Shown here one piece after another: positions 25,592-28,595 of a stretch of 28,595 bases of DNA. Source of the DNA: JBDRED01 sp043820025 [NCBI: Elusimicrobiota bacterium] (GTDB taxonomy: Bacteria; RUG730; JBDRED01); the NCBI GenBank assembly GCA_043820025.1, contig JBDRED010000002.1, positions 1-28,595 on the forward strand. Reading direction: 5' to 3'. The position numbers and the translations under genes are program-made. The notes under the pieces were generated by a model. It was given only the letters and a program-made list of their open reading frames with translations. It was not told the origin of the DNA and did not search any database. Each line of letters begins with the position of its first letter. Position 1 is the first letter of the stretch.

Positions 25592-26347
25592 ATGGCAGAA
25601 CAAAGAAGGCTTATAAAGAAAAATACAAAACCTAATACAAAACGGCAGGGAGCAGACAAGGAATTATTAGGCGCTCTCACCAAGATAAGCGAAGCTATAA
25701 CATCTGACTTGTATGTTGAAGATATTTTAAAGCTTTTGGTCACTATTACAGCAGAGGTTATGGGTTCGAAAATCTGCTCGCTTATGCTGCTGGATCCTAA
25801 AAAAAATGAATTAGAGGTGCGCGCGACTCAGTCAGTAAGCGAGGAATATAATAAAAAGCCGAATATTAAACTTGGGCAGGGTATTGCGGGAATAGTTGCT
25901 GAAACAGGCCGGCCTATTGCAGTTTACGACTTAAAGAAAGATCCCAGGTATTTGAATGTAGGTATTGCGGCTAAGGAAAAATTAATTTCTTTGCTTTCAG
26001 TGCCTTTGATAGTTAAGAAGAAAATAATAGGTGTTTTAAATTGTTATACTGAAAAGCCTCATAAGTTCAGCGATAATGAAATCACAATTTTAAAATCTGT
26101 GGCAAACCAGGCGGCTATTGTTATTGAAAACTTCAGGCTGGTTGTGGAATCAAGGGTTATAAAGGAAGAGCTTGAATCGCGAAAGATGATAGAACGCGCA
26201 AAAGGCATACTTATGAAACAGCGTAAGTTTACCGAAGAAGAGGCGTATAATCATATTCGAAAATTTAGTATGGATAATAGAAAAACAATGCGTGAGATAG
26301 CTGAGGCAATAGTCTTAAACGCGGATATGAATGACGCCTTAAAATAA
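25592..26347 (+). CDS. GAF-ANTAR transcription antiterminator
   Basis: 251 residues. A short basic N-terminus precedes a GAF domain (about 26-190: ALTKISEAITSDLYVEDIL, LGQGIAGIVAETGRPIAVYD, SLLSVPLIVKKKIIGVLNCY, ANQAAIVIENF). A helical linker leads to an ANTAR domain (about 190-245: KMIERAKGILMKQRKFTEEE, then AYNHIRKFSMDNRKTMREIAEAIV). ANTAR proteins bind pairs of RNA hairpins with six-base loops and prevent terminator formation; the GAF domain would provide the signal, which cannot be read from sequence. No receiver domain or histidine kinase is nearby. A matching RNA target, in two tandem copies, lies at 28205-28404. AGGGAG precedes the ATG by nine bases. Cotranscribed with the GyrI-like gene, which might take part in sensing. 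Confidence 0.9.
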   Translation: MAEQRRLIKKNTKPNTKRQGADKELLGALTKISEAITSDLYVEDILKLLVTITAEVMGSKICSLMLLDPKKNELEVRATQSVSEEYNKKPNIKLGQGIAGIVAETGRPIAVYDLKKDPRYLNVGIAAKEKLISLLSVPLIVKKKIIGVLNCYTEKPHKFSDNEITILKSVANQAAIVIENFRLVVESRVIKEELESRKMIERAKGILMKQRKFTEEEAYNHIRKFSMDNRKTMREIAEAIVLNADMNDALK

Positions 26348-26365
26348 CGCTCTTTCATTTTTGCT

Positions 26366-26440
26366 CCCGGGACTGTCACTGAATAGGGACTGTCCTCTGC
26401 GAGAAGTCGAAAAAATCAGGTAAGGGGACTGTCCCCTCCG
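26366..26440. repeat. GGGACTGTCCC-family element between the ANTAR and NAD synthetase genes
   Basis: Three cores (GGGACTGTC at 26370 and 26386, and GGGGACTGTCCCC at 26424-26436) with the spacer 'gagaagtcgaaaaaa'. The same unit forms the tandem array at 28408. It fills most of the 113-base gap; no separate promoter is seen. Confidence 0.8.
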
Positions 26441-26460
26441 AGATCATAGGTAAATGTTTA

Positions 26461-28158
26461 ATGACCAAAAAATCTAAAATACTCAGAATAGCCTGCGCTC
26501 AGATAGACGTTACTGTTGGCGATCTTCAAGAGAATTCTAAAAAAATAATCAGCGCGATTCAAAAAGCTAAAAACGAAAAAGCAGATCTCATTGTTTTTCC
26601 TGAATGTATTATATCCGGCTATCCGCCGGAAGATCTAATGCATAAAGGGCATTTTGTAAGAGATGTGAAAAATGCGGCAGACAAAATCACAAAAGAAACA
26701 CAAGGTATTACAGCTGTAATAGGATGCGTATATCCTGATCATGATGGAAAGGCGTATAATTCCGCGGTTATTTATAATAATGGCAGATTAATAGACGTGT
26801 ATAATAAACACGAGCTTCCAAATTATGGAGTTTTCGACGAGAACAGATACTTTACTGAAGGCGGTAAAAAGATTGTTTTTGAAAAGGATGGTTTTTGTTT
26901 TGGAGTCACTATATGCGAAGATATTTGGGTAAAAAATGGGCCGTATATTGATTTAGCAAAAGCAGGCGCTGATTTAATTTTAAATATTTCAGCCTCGCCT
27001 TATTACGCCGGCAAGATGAATATTCGTTATGATATTGCGAAAGAATGCGCTAAGACAGCAAAGACATATTTATGTTATTGTAATATGATTGGCGGCCAGG
27101 ACGAACTCGTTTTTGACGGTGGAAGCTTTGTGATGAATCCTCAAGGAATTGTAATATCAAGCGCTAAGGAATTTGAAGAGGATTTATTGATTACCGATAT
27201 TCCTTTAATGAGAAAAAAACCTAAAAAATACGGCAAGGTGGTTATTAAACATTTATTAGGAACTGTTTTAGAAAAAAAACCTGTGAAACCCAAAAAATTT
27301 AAGAGATCTTCAGAGGTTGAAGAAATATATAAGGCATTAGTTTTAGGCGCGCGCGATTATGCGCGGAAGAACGGTTTTCAAAAAGCTGTAATGGGCCTAA
27401 GCGGCGGCATTGACAGCGCGCTTGTCGCAAAGATTGCTGTTGACGCGCTTAGCAGTGAAAATGTTATTTGTGTGTCTATGCCCTCTAAATATTCGTCAAA
27501 AGGAACACAATCTGACGCAAGAAAACTGGCAAAAAACCTGGATGTAAATTTTTTTGAAATACCTATTGAAAAAACATTTACAGCTTATATGGAAATGCTG
27601 GATAAAATGTTTAAATGCGCGAAACCAAATATAGCTGAGGAGAATCTTCAGGCAAGGATAAGAGGCAATACTCTAATGGCTCTTTCTAATAAATTCGGAT
27701 GGCTGGTGCTTAGCACGGGCAATAAGAGCGAAACAGCTGTTGGTTATACAACGCTTTACGGCGATATGGCTGGCGGTTTTGCTGTGATAAAAGATGTTAA
27801 AAAAACATTAGTTTATAAATTAGCCGAGTATGTTAATACAAAATCAAAAGCAATGTGCATTCCGTTGAGTGTTATAAAAAGAGCTCCGAGCGCTGAATTA
27901 AGGTTTAATCAGAAGGACCAGGATTCGCTCCCTGCTTACGATATCTTAGATAGTATTTTATCAGCTTATGTTGAGCGTGATATGAGAAGATATGATATAA
28001 GGGTGAAAGGCGCTTCTTCAGAAGAAATTAGTAATGTTGTTAATTTGGTTGATAAGAATGAATACAAAAGAAGGCAGGCTCCGCCCGGGATAAAGATAAC
28101 TCCAAAGGCATTTGGCAGGGACAGAAGAATGCCCATAACAAACGGGTACAAAGATTAA
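26461..28158 (+). CDS. nadE: Glutamine-dependent NAD+ synthetase
   Basis: 565 residues, the usual size of the two-domain enzyme. The N-terminal nitrilase-type glutaminase has the catalytic triad Glu48 (VFPE), Lys116 (KHELPNYGVFDENRY) and Cys152 (TICEDIW). The C-terminal synthetase has the PP-loop GLSGGIDSA (312-320), then STGNKSETAVGYTTLYGDMAGG and the 'RxPSAELR' region. It converts nicotinate adenine dinucleotide to NAD+ with ammonia released from glutamine and tunnelled between domains. It acts in the cytoplasm. The ribosome site is weak (TAGG about ten bases upstream), and ATG 26461 agrees with the family start. The gene follows the GAF-ANTAR regulator and precedes a tandem ANTAR attenuator, which hints at a nitrogen- or glutamine-linked locus. 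Confidence 0.95.
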   Translation: MTKKSKILRIACAQIDVTVGDLQENSKKIISAIQKAKNEKADLIVFPECIISGYPPEDLMHKGHFVRDVKNAADKITKETQGITAVIGCVYPDHDGKAYNSAVIYNNGRLIDVYNKHELPNYGVFDENRYFTEGGKKIVFEKDGFCFGVTICEDIWVKNGPYIDLAKAGADLILNISASPYYAGKMNIRYDIAKECAKTAKTYLCYCNMIGGQDELVFDGGSFVMNPQGIVISSAKEFEEDLLITDIPLMRKKPKKYGKVVIKHLLGTVLEKKPVKPKKFKRSSEVEEIYKALVLGARDYARKNGFQKAVMGLSGGIDSALVAKIAVDALSSENVICVSMPSKYSSKGTQSDARKLAKNLDVNFFEIPIEKTFTAYMEMLDKMFKCAKPNIAEENLQARIRGNTLMALSNKFGWLVLSTGNKSETAVGYTTLYGDMAGGFAVIKDVKKTLVYKLAEYVNTKSKAMCIPLSVIKRAPSAELRFNQKDQDSLPAYDILDSILSAYVERDMRRYDIRVKGASSEEISNVVNLVDKNEYKRRQAPPGIKITPKAFGRDRRMPITNGYKD

Positions 28159-28167
28159 AAAAAATTC

Positions 28168-28195
28168 TTGTAAAATATTGAAATATATATATAAT
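28168..28195 (+). promoter_or_regulatory. Promoter of the ANTAR-controlled leader RNA
   Basis: TTGTAA (28168-28173), 16-base spacer, TATAAT (28190-28195), placing +1 near 28202, three bases before the first hairpin. It begins ten bases after the nadE stop codon. Confidence 0.65.
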
Positions 28196-28204
28196 AATAA
28201 ACAA

Positions 28205-28253
28205 GTACACGCATAATGAAGTGCGCGTATCTTTCAAACAAGGATGTTTTAAG
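28205..28253 (+). promoter_or_regulatory. ANTAR dual-hexaloop antiterminator, unit 1
   Basis: Hairpin 1: GTACACGCAT (28205-28214) with GTGCGCGTAT (28221-28230), one A-C mismatch, six-base loop AATGAA (28215-28220). Hairpin 2: CTTTCAAAC region (28232-28239) with GTTTTAAG (28246-28253), one C-U mismatch, loop AAGGAT (28240-28245). Both loops have A at position 1 and G at position 4, the conserved ANTAR recognition bases. Hairpin 2 uses bases needed by the terminator's 5' arm, so the two structures exclude each other. It could only be chance if loop identity, pair spacing and terminator overlap all coincided. Confidence 0.78.
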
Positions 28254-28283
28254 AAGATATTTTCTTAAAACATCCTTTTTTTT
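28240..28283 (+). terminator. Intrinsic terminator of ANTAR unit 1
   Basis: GGATGTTTTAAGAA (28242-28255) pairs perfectly with TTCTTAAAACATCC (28262-28275) around a six-base loop, followed by eight T (28276-28283). Premature stop here would release an RNA of about 82 bases. Confidence 0.9.
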
Positions 28284-28292
28284 ATGCAAAAA

Positions 28293-28370
28293 CACCTTGA
28301 TAATAAAGACGTTTTCAAGGGTGAAAGATAAAAGCCGTTATACGGCTTGAAAACAGGACAAAGGCGTTCT
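28293..28370 (+). promoter_or_regulatory. ANTAR dual-hexaloop antiterminator, unit 2
   Basis: Hairpin 1: CACCTTGATAAT (28293-28304) with GTTTTCAAGGGTG (28311-28323), one U-U mismatch and one bulged G, loop AAAGAC (28305-28310). Hairpin 2: AGGAC (28355-28359) with GTTCT (28366-28370), loop AAAGGC (28360-28365). Both loops again have A1 and G4. Between them is a small hairpin AAGCCGT / ACGGCTT (28332-28348). Hairpin 2 overlaps the 5' arm of the second terminator. No separate promoter is visible between the units, so both appear to act on one transcript in series. Confidence 0.7.
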
Positions 28371-28404
28371 ATATATTATAGTAGATATATAGGGCGCTTT
28401 TTTT
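28364..28404 (+). terminator. Intrinsic terminator of ANTAR unit 2
   Basis: GCGTTCTATATAT (28364-28376) pairs with ATATATAGGGCGC (28385-28397), 13 pairs including two U-G, loop of eight bases, followed by seven T (28398-28404). Its sequence is unrelated to terminator 1. Confidence 0.88.
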
Positions 28405-28407
28405 ATA

Positions 28408-28595
28408 GGGACTGTCCCCTCAGAGAAGTCGAAAAAACTAGTCACGGGGACTGTCACTGAATAGGGACTGTCCCCTCAGAGAAGTCGAAAAAACTAGTCA
28501 CGGGGACTGTCACTGAATAGGGACTGTCCCCTCAGAGAAGTCGAAAAAACTAGTCACGGGGACTGTCACTGAATAGGGACTGTCCCCTCAGAGAA
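28408..28595. repeat. 56-bp tandem array of the GGGACTGTCCC family, running off the window
   Basis: Units begin at 28408, 28464, 28520 and 28576, with no difference seen between complete units. Each holds GGGACTGTCCCC, 'tcagagaagtcgaaaaaacta', and GGGGACTGTCACTGAATA. There are no variable spacers, so it is not CRISPR. It lies between the ANTAR attenuators and whatever gene they control. No open frame is seen. Confidence 0.92.

Noticed and set aside
28205-28404. Known metabolite riboswitch (c-di-GMP, preQ1, purine, SAM and similar classes)
   Set aside because: None of the conserved core sequences I know are present, whereas four hexaloops with A1/G4 fit ANTAR targets.
28408-28595. CRISPR array
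   Set aside because: The repeated 56-bp unit is uniform along its whole length with no variable spacers, and no cas gene is present.
1-28595. tRNA or rRNA genes
   Set aside because: I found no cloverleaf with a CCA-end or GTTCRANNC-type arm and no rRNA core sequence.

Overview
The window is AT-rich bacterial chromosome, and every gene I can support is on the + strand. Signal peptides, outer-membrane barrels (one PorV-like), very long FN3/FG-GAP surface proteins with a FlgD-like C-terminal domain, 'VGIGTT'-repeat fibres and many small palindromic repeats suggest an uncultured Gram-negative lineage of the Omnitrophota or Elusimicrobiota type. That placement rests on gene style only; there is no rRNA or marker gene here.

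Region 1 (1-8873) is a surface-protein cluster: the end of an S74-terminated VGIGTT fibre, a 1929-residue FN3/FG-GAP protein with a FlgD/T9SS-like C-terminal domain, a PorV-like barrel with a repeat-built tail, and a small barrel-like protein. Region 2 (9082-17377) holds two VGIGTT-repeat paralogues, which share an almost identical promoter, leader and signal peptide, flanking a 14-blade kelch protein. Region 3 (17532-23752) encodes two large helicase-nucleases of the AddAB/AdnAB kind. Both keep a PD-(D/E)XK nuclease with a four-cysteine Fe-S signature, but the first has a degenerate motor. Region 4 (23853-28158) holds a barrel-like secreted protein, a membrane-anchored GyrI-like protein that resembles TEX264, a GAF-ANTAR RNA-binding antiterminator, and glutamine-dependent NAD+ synthetase.

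The most notable element is the 28168-28404 intergenic stretch. A sigma70-type promoter is followed by two consecutive ANTAR-type attenuators. Each is a pair of hairpins with six-base loops of the form A-A-N-G-N-N, and in each pair the second hairpin overlaps the 5' arm of a strong intrinsic terminator. The GAF-ANTAR protein encoded about 1.9 kb upstream is the obvious candidate reader. The controlled gene lies beyond the window.

Other points: two genes have an almost identical TTGCAT-N17-TATAAT promoter ending 5-6 bases before the ATG, so their transcripts should be leaderless. A GGGACTGTCCC repeat family occurs both between genes (56-bp period) and inside genes in frame (54-bp period). One helicase gene carries three unrelated palindromic repeats within its reading frame.
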